Part shown: positions 25,160 to 34,210 of the stretch, piece after piece | How the letters are laid out: the number at the start of each line of letters is the position of its first letter | Numbering within the stretch: the stretch's first letter is position 1 | Source: Chloroflexota bacterium | GTDB lineage: Bacteria > Chloroflexota > UBA6077 > JACCZL01 | Reading direction: 5' to 3' | Assembly: GCA_020845495.1 (NCBI GenBank) | Contig: JADLFM010000024.1 | Coordinates: forward strand, 1 to 38,500 | DNA: 38,500 nt | Position numbers and translations under genes: made by a program | Notes under the pieces: generated by a model | The model's database searches: none | What the model saw: the letters and a program-made list of their open reading frames with translations, nothing else | Told to the model about the DNA's origin: nothing

Positions 25160-27838
25160 CTATGGTGCGTCGTCGAGAGCATAGGCCACGGCCTGCTCCC
25201 ACGTCATCGCCAGTCCATCCGCCCAGAGGGTCCGGAACTGCTGCTCGCCGATCGACGCGCGGGCGATGGACAGAGCGCGCTCGTGCTCAGCGGCGTTGGT
25301 AGGATGCGGCGCGGCTCCGCTGGCCTGACGGAACGTGCTGGCAGCGGCCAGGAGCAACACCACTCGTTCGGCGGATCCATGGTCACCGGCGATGCACGCC
25401 AGGCCTTCGAGGTTGATCGGGATGCAGCCCCGGTCATCCAGATCCCAGAGCAGTCTCAGACTCTCCTTCAGGAGCGATGTCGCCCGATCGGCGTCCTCCT
25501 TGCTCGCGATGAGCCGCGCCAGCCAGCGCTGCGCGTTCGCCAGCCCATGCTGGTCATTGTAGGTTCGGCACAGCGCGACGTCCTCTTCGAACAGCGCGGC
25601 GGCCCGCTCGTCATCACCCCGGGCGGCCGCCATTGACGCCAACAGGCTGATCGGCGATTCGCCATACGGGGCAAGCCATTGGACGCGAGCGGTCAGGCTC
25701 CCCGCGCCGCGCACCAGGGCCATACACTCCTCGATCAGGGCGATCGCCCGCTCAGCATCCCCGCGTCTCCAGGCAAAGCGGCCGAGCTCCGTGAGCGCCG
25801 TCGCGATGCCCCGCGTCTCTCCCAGATCGCGCCATATTGCCAGGCTCTCTTCCAGCAAGGGGACCGCTGTGGGGTCGATCTGCAGACTTGCCAGATAGCC
25901 GGCCACGCTGAGCACCTTGGCCCGGGCTGTGGAATGCCCGGCAGTCCATTCGAGCAGGTCCGCCACCTGAGCCCGGGCTTCGGGAATGTAGCCGCGCACC
26001 ACCCAAAACCAGGCCAGCGCCTCGACGAGATCGGCGCCCGCCTCGACCCCGTCGGGCTCGGCAATGGTCCATTCCAATGCCGACCGCAGATTGGCATGCT
26101 CGGCCTCCAGAAGCCTAAGCAGCTCTGCCTGCCGTGGGCCTCGGAGCTCGGCCGACACCTGCTCCGCGAAATCGAGATACCAGTCGCGGTGACATCGACG
26201 GATAGTTGTGGTCTCTCCTCGCGCTTCGAGTTGATCGAGGGCATACTCCCGAATCGTCTCCAGCATGGTGAAGCGGACGTCGCCGCTCCTCTCGTCCTGA
26301 CGGAGCAGGCTCTTGGCGATCAGCGAGCTGAGGCCGTCGATCAGGTCGATGCCAGCCTCAGCATCCTGGATGCACACAGCCTCGGCGGCCTCGAGCCCAC
26401 ATCCTCCGACAAAGATCGCCAGTCTGCGAAACAGCGCTTGCTCAGACGGGTCGAGCAGGTCGTAGCTCCACTCGATGGCACCACGCAGCGTCTGCTGCCG
26501 CGCAGGTAGGTCTCGGGCGCCCCCGGTCAGCAGCGGGAGTCGATGCTCCAGCCGCGTCAACATCACCTCAGGGGTGAGCAGCCTGATCCGCATCGCCGCC
26601 AGCTCGATCGCCAGCGGTAAGCCGTCAAGCCGATGACAGATCTCTGCAACTGCGGGCGCGTTCTCGTTCGTGATGGTGAAATCGGCCTTGATCGCGCTCG
26701 CCCGCTCGATGAACAGGGCCACCGCGCCGTATTGGGAGAGATCGGCCGTCTCTAGCGTTTGCTGCCGGTTTGGCAACGCCAATGGTGTGACGGCATATTC
26801 GTGCTCGCCACGCACCTGGAGCGCCGCCCTACTGGTCACGAGGATCTTGAGGCCGATGGCTGCCGCGAGCAGGTCACTGATCCTCGGCGCGGCCGAAAGC
26901 ACCTGCTCGAAGTTATCGAGCAACAGCAGGAGCTCCTTTTCCCGCAGGTGTCCTTTCAGGCTCTCAAGAGGCGAGCGGCTGCTGGGGTCGCGAATGCCGA
27001 GAGTCTGGGCAATCGTCGGCAGCACCAGATCCGGGTCAGTTATCGGTGCCAGGGTGACGAAGAACACACCGTCCGCGAACTGATCGCTGACATCGGCCGC
27101 GACGTGCAGGCCCAGCCGCGTCTTGCCGGTGCCGCCGGGACCGGTCAATGTCAGCAGGCGAACGTCGTCGCAGAGGAGCTGTTGCCGCACAATGGTGATG
27201 TCACTCTCGCGACCGACCAGCGGCGTGGGCTGAATCGGCAGGTTGTTCGGGCGCGCGTCGAGCGACACCAGGGGCGGAAACTCCGACGGCAGGTCTGGAG
27301 CGACGACCTGGAAGACGTGCTCGGGCCGGATCAGGTCCTTGAGACGGTGGTCGCCGAGGTCGAGCAGGGTGGCACCGGCAGGTAGCGTGTCGCGGACGAG
27401 ATCGTAGGTGGTCTGCGAGAGGAGCACCTGGCCGCCATGGCCGGTGCTCAGCATGCGGGCCGCCCGATTCAGCGACGGACCGTAATAGTCCCCATCGCGC
27501 TCCTCAGCTGCGCCTGTGTGGAGCGCCATCCGCACGCGCAACGTGCCGATCTCACCCCACGGCTCGTTCTGGAGCCGGCGCTGTGCATCGAGCGCCGCCA
27601 CGACGGCATCAGGCGCACGGCTGAACGCGGCATGGAACGCGTCGCCCATCGTCTTGACCACATGGCCGCCATGCTCCACGATGGCAGCCCGGACTAGCCC
27701 GTCGTGGCGAGCCAGGGCAGCCTGCATCGCCTCGGGCCGGTGCTCCCAGCGCGTGGTGCTCCCCTCGATGTCCGTGAACAGGAACGTCACCGTCCCATTC
27801 GGCAGGCCGTGTCCTGAGCGCAGCGAGGGATCGGCCAT
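25160..27838 (-). CDS. Cyclase-STAND-TPR signalling protein (paralogue B)
   Basis: An 892-residue paralogue from ATG 27838. The cyclase is complete (FTDIEGSTTRWEH; VVKTMGDAFHAAF; GDYYGPSLNRAARM) and predicted active. Walker A is GPGGTGKTR, with LLLLLDNFEQVL following. The C-terminus has helical repeats and ends in ADGLAMTWEQAVAYALDDAP. Unlike its relatives, it has eight extra residues (DPSLRSGH) between MA and GLPNGTVTF, encoded by a 24-bp insertion. The next gene upstream ends 120 bp before its start, so it may have its own promoter. Confidence 0.92.
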   Translation of the reverse strand: MADPSLRSGHGLPNGTVTFLFTDIEGSTTRWEHRPEAMQAALARHDGLVRAAIVEHGGHVVKTMGDAFHAAFSRAPDAVVAALDAQRRLQNEPWGEIGTLRVRMALHTGAAEERDGDYYGPSLNRAARMLSTGHGGQVLLSQTTYDLVRDTLPAGATLLDLGDHRLKDLIRPEHVFQVVAPDLPSEFPPLVSLDARPNNLPIQPTPLVGRESDITIVRQQLLCDDVRLLTLTGPGGTGKTRLGLHVAADVSDQFADGVFFVTLAPITDPDLVLPTIAQTLGIRDPSSRSPLESLKGHLREKELLLLLDNFEQVLSAAPRISDLLAAAIGLKILVTSRAALQVRGEHEYAVTPLALPNRQQTLETADLSQYGAVALFIERASAIKADFTITNENAPAVAEICHRLDGLPLAIELAAMRIRLLTPEVMLTRLEHRLPLLTGGARDLPARQQTLRGAIEWSYDLLDPSEQALFRRLAIFVGGCGLEAAEAVCIQDAEAGIDLIDGLSSLIAKSLLRQDERSGDVRFTMLETIREYALDQLEARGETTTIRRCHRDWYLDFAEQVSAELRGPRQAELLRLLEAEHANLRSALEWTIAEPDGVEAGADLVEALAWFWVVRGYIPEARAQVADLLEWTAGHSTARAKVLSVAGYLASLQIDPTAVPLLEESLAIWRDLGETRGIATALTELGRFAWRRGDAERAIALIEECMALVRGAGSLTARVQWLAPYGESPISLLASMAAARGDDERAAALFEEDVALCRTYNDQHGLANAQRWLARLIASKEDADRATSLLKESLRLLWDLDDRGCIPINLEGLACIAGDHGSAERVVLLLAAASTFRQASGAAPHPTNAAEHERALSIARASIGEQQFRTLWADGLAMTWEQAVAYALDDAP
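27809..27832. repeat. 24-bp in-frame insertion at the start of paralogue B
   Basis: On the minus strand GATCCCTCGCTGCGCTCAGG and four more bases (CACA without its last base, i.e. ACAC shared with the edge) sit between codon 2 and the conserved GLPNG. Removing 24 nt restores the MAGLP start of the neighbour paralogue. The TCGCTGCGCTCAGGA core resembles short dispersed repeats seen in many high-GC genomes. Confidence 0.5.
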
Positions 27839-27958
27839 TCCTGAGACTCCCGAACCTGTGAAGCCTGCTCCAGACGGCGCGACAGCCTGTAGCGTAGCGC
27901 TCTGCCCGACGGTGGTCAACGCATCGACAAGGCGAGCTGGGCGAGTCGCGCTGCGGCG

Positions 27959-30655
27959 CTACTGACTCGCCGTCGACTCCAGGGCGAAGCTTACGGCCTC
28001 ATCCAAGTTCATCGCCCTTCCCTCGGACCAGGCTACGTCAAAGTCCGCGTCCCCAAGCAGGGCCCTCACGGTGGCGACGGACTCTTCGAAGCCCGCGGCG
28101 CCGAACGCCGCCACCAGCGCCGATCCCGTCACCTCGTGCTGCCGGCCGACTGCCGCCAGGAGACGTGCCGCCCTTTCCGCTTTGTCGAGGTCGACCGCCA
28201 GGTAGGCCAGGCCCGCCAATTCATACATCATGCAGGAGTGGTCACCAAACTCCCGTGCCAGCGTCAGAGCTTCGCGGTACTGTGCGCCAGCATGCTCCAC
28301 GTCACCTCGTTGGCGGGCAAGGATGCCAAGGTAGCGCAGTGTCCACTGAATCGTGTGAATGTCGCCGTCGGCACGTCCAAGGGCGAGACTCTGCTCGAAT
28401 AACGACCCGGCGGAATCAAGGTCGCCGGCAGCCCAGGCCGCCCCAGCTTGCAGACAGACAAGCGAGCGTTCGAGATCTCCCCGATGATGAACATCGTCGG
28501 ACTGCGTCTGACTCTCCTCCAGGAGCGCCTTTGCCCGGTCGAGTGCGCCCGACATCCGCCCATACATCTCGGCAGCGCGGGCGAGCGCCTCTGCGAGGCG
28601 GTCACGATCACCCAGCGATCGCCATGCTGCCACGGCTTCGTCAGTCCACTGGACGGCCCGGGCGTGGTCACCCATTTGACGGGCAAGAGCCCCGGCGACG
28701 ATGAGTGCCCTGGCATGGGCCGCGGTACCCGTGGGCGCACGGGCGAGGAGGCGATCGGTGTACTCTTTGCCTTGCCGGAGGTGGCCACGGAGACGCCAGA
28801 ACCACTCACAGGCCTTCGCGATGCGAGCGGCAATCTCGATCCCAGGCGCCACTTCGTCGTCACCGCCGTCTTCGCTCGACCGGTCGGTCATTGCCAGACC
28901 CCAGTCAATCGCGGCGCGGAGGTTGTCGTGCTCGGTCTCGAAGCGATTCAGCCAGGTGGACCCTCGGGGCCCGCGAAGGTGCGACCGGGCGAGCTCAGCG
29001 AATTCGAGGAAGCATTCGGCGTGTCGCCGGCGGGCTCGCTCAGCTTCGCCATTCGACTGGAGCTGCTCCAGGGCGAACTCGCGCACCGTCTCGAGCATCG
29101 TGAAGCGCGACTCGTGATCCGGACCGTCAATCTGCCGCACCAGGCTGTTGTCCACCAGCGAGGCGATGCCGTCCAGCACATCCACGCCCAGAGCATCGTC
29201 CAGATCGCGCACTGCCTCGATTGCCTCGATGGTGGAGCCACCGACGAAAACAGCAAGCCTGCGGAAGAGTCGCTTCTCAGCCTCGTCCAGCAGCTCATAG
29301 CTCCACCCAATCGTGTCACGTAATGTTCGCTGGCGCTCCGGCAAATCGCGGGCCCCGCCGGTGAGCAGCGGCAGGCGACGCTCCAACCGCGTCAACACGG
29401 CCTCCGGGCTCAGCAGCTTGACGCGCGCTGCTGCCAACTCGAGGGCCAGCGGCAGCCCGTCGACACGGCGGCAAATCCCTGCAACAGGCACAGCGGTCTC
29501 GTCCGTGAGCATGAAGTCGGGACGGACGTCGGTCGCTCGCTGGACGAAGAGCGCCACCGACGGCCACGTTGTGACGGTGCTAGCGAGAACCTTGGCTTCA
29601 GGCGTAGGAAACGCAAGGGGAGAGACCGGGAACTCACGCTCGCCACGCAGGTGCAAGGGCGCGCGGCTCGTCACCAGTACTTTGAGACCGGGGCATGTCG
29701 CGAGCAGTACAGCCACGCCCGGGGCAGCCGGCAGAATCTGCTCGAAATTGTCGAGAAGGAGCAGCAAGCGTCTCTCGCCCAAGAATGCTGTCAGGCTCTC
29801 AAGAACGGGCCGACTCCCGACTTCGTGAATCCCGAGCGCCTGTCCGATCGTCGGTGCCACGAGATCCGGGTCGCGGATCGGAGCGAGGCTGACGAAGACC
29901 GCGCCATCGTCGAACTGGTCGATCAGCTCAGCTGCCACCTGGAGGCCAAGACGGGTCTTACCGGTCCCGCCGGGGCCGGTCAGAGTGACCAGGCGAGCAT
30001 CATCGCGGCTGATGAGGTCGCGGACTGCCTTGACGGTGTCATCACGCCCGATCAGCGGCGTCGGCTGGATCGGGAGATTGTGTTGAGCGGTATCCAGCGA
30101 CATCAGCGGAGGAAAGGCAGATGGCAGGTCTGGAGCGGTCACCTGGAACACGCGCTCGTGTCGGATCAGATCCTTGAGGCGGTGTTCTCCAAGATCGCGC
30201 AGCGTAGTTCCCTGGGGGAGGCCGTCGCGCACCAGCGTTACCACTGCCTCAGACAGCAGGGTCTGGCCACCATGTCCGATCCCTCGGATCCGAGCACACC
30301 GGTTGACTGCCGAACCGTAATAGTCGCCCTCGCGGAGTTGAGCCTCTCCAAGATGGATGCCGGTTCGGACCTTGATTGGCCGAGGTGTTGACCATGGCTC
30401 GGCGACGAATGCTCGCTGGATTGCCAGCGCGGCAGCCACCGCGTCGGCCGCCGACGCGAATACTGCGAATCGGGAGTCACCTTCGCCGCGCGGACGAATG
30501 TGGACGCCTCGATACTCGACGACGGCGAGCTCGAACAGCTCATCGTGGCGAGCGAGCGCAGTCCGCATCGCCTCGGGCGCTTGTTCCCAGAGAGCAGTAC
30601 TCCCCTCGACGTCGGTGAGAAGGAACGTCACCGTCCCGCTGGGCAGCTCGGCCAT
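27959..30655 (-). CDS. Cyclase-STAND-TPR signalling protein (paralogue C, divergent cyclase)
   Basis: An 898-residue paralogue from ATG 30655 (MAELPSGTVTF). Its cyclase differs from A, B and D: LLTDVEGSTALWE keeps the first metal Asp and RPRGEGDSRFAVF the second (D60), but the purine-specifying lysine is Arg (R56). The GDYYGSAVNRCARI segment keeps Asp, Asn and Arg. The ATPase (GPGGTGKTR; LLLLLDNFEQIL) and repeats are closest to paralogue D. It ends SEGRAMNLDEAVSFALES. A frame extension to 30703 is possible. The paralogue D stop lies 74 bp upstream. Confidence 0.92.
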   Translation of the reverse strand: MAELPSGTVTFLLTDVEGSTALWEQAPEAMRTALARHDELFELAVVEYRGVHIRPRGEGDSRFAVFASAADAVAAALAIQRAFVAEPWSTPRPIKVRTGIHLGEAQLREGDYYGSAVNRCARIRGIGHGGQTLLSEAVVTLVRDGLPQGTTLRDLGEHRLKDLIRHERVFQVTAPDLPSAFPPLMSLDTAQHNLPIQPTPLIGRDDTVKAVRDLISRDDARLVTLTGPGGTGKTRLGLQVAAELIDQFDDGAVFVSLAPIRDPDLVAPTIGQALGIHEVGSRPVLESLTAFLGERRLLLLLDNFEQILPAAPGVAVLLATCPGLKVLVTSRAPLHLRGEREFPVSPLAFPTPEAKVLASTVTTWPSVALFVQRATDVRPDFMLTDETAVPVAGICRRVDGLPLALELAAARVKLLSPEAVLTRLERRLPLLTGGARDLPERQRTLRDTIGWSYELLDEAEKRLFRRLAVFVGGSTIEAIEAVRDLDDALGVDVLDGIASLVDNSLVRQIDGPDHESRFTMLETVREFALEQLQSNGEAERARRRHAECFLEFAELARSHLRGPRGSTWLNRFETEHDNLRAAIDWGLAMTDRSSEDGGDDEVAPGIEIAARIAKACEWFWRLRGHLRQGKEYTDRLLARAPTGTAAHARALIVAGALARQMGDHARAVQWTDEAVAAWRSLGDRDRLAEALARAAEMYGRMSGALDRAKALLEESQTQSDDVHHRGDLERSLVCLQAGAAWAAGDLDSAGSLFEQSLALGRADGDIHTIQWTLRYLGILARQRGDVEHAGAQYREALTLAREFGDHSCMMYELAGLAYLAVDLDKAERAARLLAAVGRQHEVTGSALVAAFGAAGFEESVATVRALLGDADFDVAWSEGRAMNLDEAVSFALESTASQ

Positions 30656-30729
30656 GGCCTCCCCAACAGCATCGTTGAGTCGGGACCAGTGTACATCCAT
30701 CACCTCATACCTGCTTGTCCATCAAGAGT

Positions 30730-33411
30730 CTACGCAGTCGCCTCCAGCGCGTAGCGTACGGCCTCGTCCAGTCTCATCGCTCTTCCCTCGGACCAGGCTG
30801 CGTCAAAGTCCGAGTCCCCGAGCACGGAACGAGCTGCTGTCATCGACTGCTCGAAGCTCCCAGCACTTGAGTACGCTGAAAGCACCATTCCCGTGACGTC
30901 GCGAAGCCGGCTGGCAATCGCGAGGAGGCGGGCTGCGCGCCCCACATTGCCGGCTTCGAACGAAGTGAAGGCAAGACCAGCGAAGGCGTGCATCGTACAG
31001 GCATAGTCGCCCAGTTGGTGGGCGTGGTGAAGCGCCTCAGTGTGCAGCCTGCGAGCGTGGTCAATCTGCCCTCGCCGCTGCGCCACGAGGGCGAGGTACC
31101 GAAGGGCGCTAAGCGTCGTATGCAGGTCTCCGTCCGCACGCCCGAGGGCGAGACTCTGTTCGGCGTATGCGCTCGCTGTCTCGAGCTCTCCGCCCAGCCA
31201 GGCCGCCCGCGTCAGCAACTGCACCAGCGGGTGCTCAAGATCCTCTTGGAATCGAGAATCCCCGGCTAGCATCTCACTTTCGCCCACCGCGGCTCGTGCA
31301 CGATCGAGGGCGCCGAAGATGCCCAGCGCCTCTCCTTTGCGAGCGAGCGCAAGCGCGATGTAACGAGCGTCGCCTAGTGCCCTCCACTCCGCCAGACCCT
31401 CTTCGGCCAATCGGAGCGCAATCGCGCCGTCTCCGACGTAGTTCGCAAGGCCACCTGCCACGAGCAGCGCCCGCGCATGGGCGGACGTTCCGTTGGGAGC
31501 CCGCTCCAGCAAGCGATTGACGATCTGGCGCCCCTGGATGAGATGACCACGCAGCATCCAGTACCAGGCGCACGCCTTCGCCACGCGAGTTGCAACCTCA
31601 AGGCCAGCAGTGTCTTCCGACGGGTCACTGCCTTGGTCAGGGCGGCCGACAGGAGCTTCACCCCAGGCGATGGCAGCTCGGAGATTCTCATGATCGACTT
31701 CAATACGGTCGAGCCAGAGCCGCGCCATCGGTCCCCGCAACTGCGGGCGAGCAGTTTCTACAAACCGCAGGTAGTGTTCGGCATGCCAGCATCGAATGAC
31801 ATGCTCTTCACCGCTTGCCACCAGCCGATCCGCCGCGAACTCGCGAACCGTCTCGAGCATCGTGAAGCGCGGCTCGTGATCCGGACCGTCGATCTGCCGA
31901 ACGAGGCTCTTGTCCACCAGCGAGGCAACGCCGTCCAGCACATCCAGGCCCACAGCAGCGTCCGAATCGCAGACCGCCTCGATGGCCTCAAGCGTGGACC
32001 CACCGACGAACACGGCGAGCCTGCGGAAGAGGCGCTGTTCGGCCTCGTCCAGCAACTCGTAGCTCCAGTCGATCGTGTCACGCAGCGTTCGCTGGCGCTC
32101 CGGGAGGTCCCGGGCACCGCCCGTCAGCAGCGGCAGGCGACGCTCCAGCCGCGTCAACATGGCCTCCGGGCTCAGCATCTTGACGCGAGCAGCCGCAAGC
32201 TCGAGAGCCAACGGTAGCCCGTCGACACGACGACATATTTCGGCGACAAGCGCAGCGGTCTCGTCAGTGAGCGTGAAGTCGGGACGGACGTCGGCGGCAC
32301 GCTGGACGAAGAGTGCCACCGACGGCCACGTGGCGACGGTGCTCGCGAGTACTCGGGACCCGGGCTCAGGAAACGCAAGGGGAGACACCGGGAGCTCCTG
32401 CTCGCCACGCAGGTGCAGTGGGGCGCGGCTGGTCACCAGCACTTTCAGGCCGGGGCAAGACGATAGCAACTCGGCCACGACGGGGGCAGCCGGCAGGATC
32501 TGCTCGAAGTTGTCCAGTAGCAGCAGCAAGTGTCTCTCGTGCAAGTAGGCCCTGAGACTGTCGAGGATTGGGCGGTTCCCCAGGTCGTGAATCCCGAGCG
32601 CCTGGCCAATGGTGGATGCCACGAGGTCTGGATCACGGATCGGTGCCAGGCCGACGAAGACCGCACCATCGCCGAAATGATCGATCAGCTCAGCCGCGAC
32701 CTGCAGGGCGAGCCGGGTCTTGCCGGTCCCGCCGGGACCAGTCAGGGTCAGGAGCCGAACATCCTCTCGTACGAGGCGTTGCCGTGCGGCTGCGATCTCA
32801 TCGTCCCGACCGACCAGCGGCGTGGGCTGAACTGGCAGGTTATTTGGGCGCGCGTCGAGGCAAATCAGGGGCGGAAACTCCGAAGGCAGGTCCAGAGCGA
32901 CGACCTGGAACACCCGCTCGGGCCGGATCAGGTCTTTGAGACGGTGCTCGCCGAGATCGAGCAGGGTTACGTCTTTGGGGAGCACATCGCGGACCAACTC
33001 CGAGGTTACCAGCGACAGCAACACCTGCCCACCGTGGCCTCCGCTCAGGATCCGCGCCGCCCGATTTAGTGCCGGTCCGAAGTAGTCGCCATCCCGCTCC
33101 TCGGCCACACCGGTGTGCAGCGACATTCGCACCCGCAACGGTCCGATTTCGCCCCATGGTTCGGCCTGAAGCGAGTACTGCGCATCCAGCGCGGCCGCGA
33201 TGGCGTCCGGAGCGCGCGAGAACGCGGCGTGGAAGGCATCGCCCATCGTCTTGACGACATGGCCGCCGTGCTCCACGATTGCCGCCCGGACCAGCGCGTC
33301 GTGGCGGGCGAGCGCGGCGCGCATCGCTTCGGGCTGGTGCTCCCAGCGCGCGGTGCTGCCCTCGATGTCCGTGAACAGGAACGTCACCGTCCCAGTCGGC
33401 AACCCGGCCAT
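30730..33411 (-). CDS. Cyclase-STAND-TPR signalling protein (paralogue D, mosaic)
   Basis: An 893-residue paralogue from ATG 33411 (MAGLPTGTVTF); an ATG two codons earlier is also possible. The cyclase has all key residues (FTDIEGSTARWEH; VVKTMGDAFHAAF; GDYFGPALNRAARI). The first 215 residues are nearly those of paralogue B (LVRAAIVEHGGHVVKTMGDA), whereas the ATPase and following region match paralogue C (VDGLPLALELAAARVK; ARDLPERQRTLRDTI). It is therefore a hybrid. Walker A is GPGGTGKTR. It is the first gene of the five-gene minus-strand array, so the main promoter should lie just upstream of 33411, although I see no clear consensus there. Confidence 0.92.
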   Translation of the reverse strand: MAGLPTGTVTFLFTDIEGSTARWEHQPEAMRAALARHDALVRAAIVEHGGHVVKTMGDAFHAAFSRAPDAIAAALDAQYSLQAEPWGEIGPLRVRMSLHTGVAEERDGDYFGPALNRAARILSGGHGGQVLLSLVTSELVRDVLPKDVTLLDLGEHRLKDLIRPERVFQVVALDLPSEFPPLICLDARPNNLPVQPTPLVGRDDEIAAARQRLVREDVRLLTLTGPGGTGKTRLALQVAAELIDHFGDGAVFVGLAPIRDPDLVASTIGQALGIHDLGNRPILDSLRAYLHERHLLLLLDNFEQILPAAPVVAELLSSCPGLKVLVTSRAPLHLRGEQELPVSPLAFPEPGSRVLASTVATWPSVALFVQRAADVRPDFTLTDETAALVAEICRRVDGLPLALELAAARVKMLSPEAMLTRLERRLPLLTGGARDLPERQRTLRDTIDWSYELLDEAEQRLFRRLAVFVGGSTLEAIEAVCDSDAAVGLDVLDGVASLVDKSLVRQIDGPDHEPRFTMLETVREFAADRLVASGEEHVIRCWHAEHYLRFVETARPQLRGPMARLWLDRIEVDHENLRAAIAWGEAPVGRPDQGSDPSEDTAGLEVATRVAKACAWYWMLRGHLIQGRQIVNRLLERAPNGTSAHARALLVAGGLANYVGDGAIALRLAEEGLAEWRALGDARYIALALARKGEALGIFGALDRARAAVGESEMLAGDSRFQEDLEHPLVQLLTRAAWLGGELETASAYAEQSLALGRADGDLHTTLSALRYLALVAQRRGQIDHARRLHTEALHHAHQLGDYACTMHAFAGLAFTSFEAGNVGRAARLLAIASRLRDVTGMVLSAYSSAGSFEQSMTAARSVLGDSDFDAAWSEGRAMRLDEAVRYALEATA

Positions 33412-33456
33412 GGGCACCCCCGCGGCAAGGCCGCCGCGAGGCTAGTGTACACCCGT

Positions 33457-33474
33457 CCCGTCACGCATGACGGG
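33457..33474. terminator. Short hairpin between array and upstream hypothetical gene
   Basis: CCCGTCA (33457-33463) pairs with TGACGGG (33468-33474), loop CGCA. It sits just after the stop of the minus-strand hypothetical gene and before the array. No T-tract is present, so terminator function is only likely. Confidence 0.4.
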
Positions 33475-33477
33475 CCA

Positions 33478-33753
33478 CTAGTGACCGGGCATGCCGTCGA
33501 GCTCGGCAACGAGCACGAGATCAAGCTGGTGAGCGATGTCCTCGGGCAGCTTCCGCGCGAAGTCCAGCGTGCCGAAGGGGAACTGTGGATCGTCGGACGG
33601 TCGCTCGGAGAAGAGTATCCAGGCCCCCGCCGGGCTCTGGAGGTAATGGACAGCGTGCCTTGACGGCAATCCGTATCGCCAGCGCTGGCCTACGTACAGA
33701 TCGTCGAACAGAACCGGGGCAGTCGACGCCTGTTGTGCATATTGTGCCGTCAC
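33478..33753 (-). CDS. Hypothetical small protein
   Basis: A 91-residue frame from GTG 33753 (open to TTG 33768). It reads as a plausible soluble protein (LFDDLYVGQRWRYGLPSRHA; QFPFGTLDFARKLPEDIAHQ), but I recognise no family. It is the frame most like a protein in 33412-34210. The start codon is weakly supported. Confidence 0.4.
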   Translation of the reverse strand: MTAQYAQQASTAPVLFDDLYVGQRWRYGLPSRHAVHYLQSPAGAWILFSERPSDDPQFPFGTLDFARKLPEDIAHQLDLVLVAELDGMPGH

Positions 33754-33818
33754 GCGTGGAGTCCTCAAGAGTCATCTCCACGAGAATACCGCGGTCGTTG
33801 AGGACCGTCGCGGGGCAG

Positions 33819-34028
33819 ATGAACCATCTCCGGTGGGATCTTCGCCACCACACCTATGGTGGCGTTCGATCCTATTGGCGAGCGCTGAAGACCTCGCGCG
33901 CCCACTTGAGCGAGGCGATCATCGTTGGAAAGCCAGCAGTGGTGAGGCTCAGCAGAATGCGGTCCTTCGCCAGGACAGACGACGTGATCTACGTGGCGAG
34001 CGGGGACCTCAACGACGATTGGAACTGA
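33819..34028 (+). CDS. Doubtful small ORF
   Basis: A 69-residue plus-strand frame (MNHLRWDLRHHTYGGVRSYW to GDLNDDWN). No family, membrane segment or strong ribosome site is visible. It is listed because it is the only candidate in an otherwise empty 440-bp interval and it faces the bidirectional terminator at 34125. Confidence 0.2.
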   Translation: MNHLRWDLRHHTYGGVRSYWRALKTSRAHLSEAIIVGKPAVVRLSRMRSFARTDDVIYVASGDLNDDWN

Positions 34029-34124
34029 GGCGTCGAACGCTGGCTCCGGGTGCCGTGCCTACGGCCAGCCCCCAACGTTTCGGGTTCGGGAGCCAGAGCA
34101 GTAGCCGGTTCCGGTCGTCGCAAA

Positions 34125-34166
34125 GAATGTGGCAAGGCCGGGTGGATGCCCGACCCTGCCACATTC
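34125..34166. terminator. Long stem-loop, probable Rho-independent terminator (minus strand)
   Basis: GAATGTGGCA (34125-34134) pairs perfectly with TGCCACATTC (34157-34166); GG and CGGG pair further inside. Read on the minus strand, TTCTTT follows the stem, fitting termination of the secreted-protein gene that ends at 34211. Confidence 0.7.
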
Positions 34167-34210
34167 CTGGATTGGCTCAGATCACGAACGCTGTTTGCGA
34201 ACCGACTGGT

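Noticed and set aside
22483..33411. Regularly spaced similar DNA segments as a CRISPR or simple repeat array
   Set aside because: The repeated segments are conserved coding motifs of paralogous genes spaced about 2.7 kb apart.
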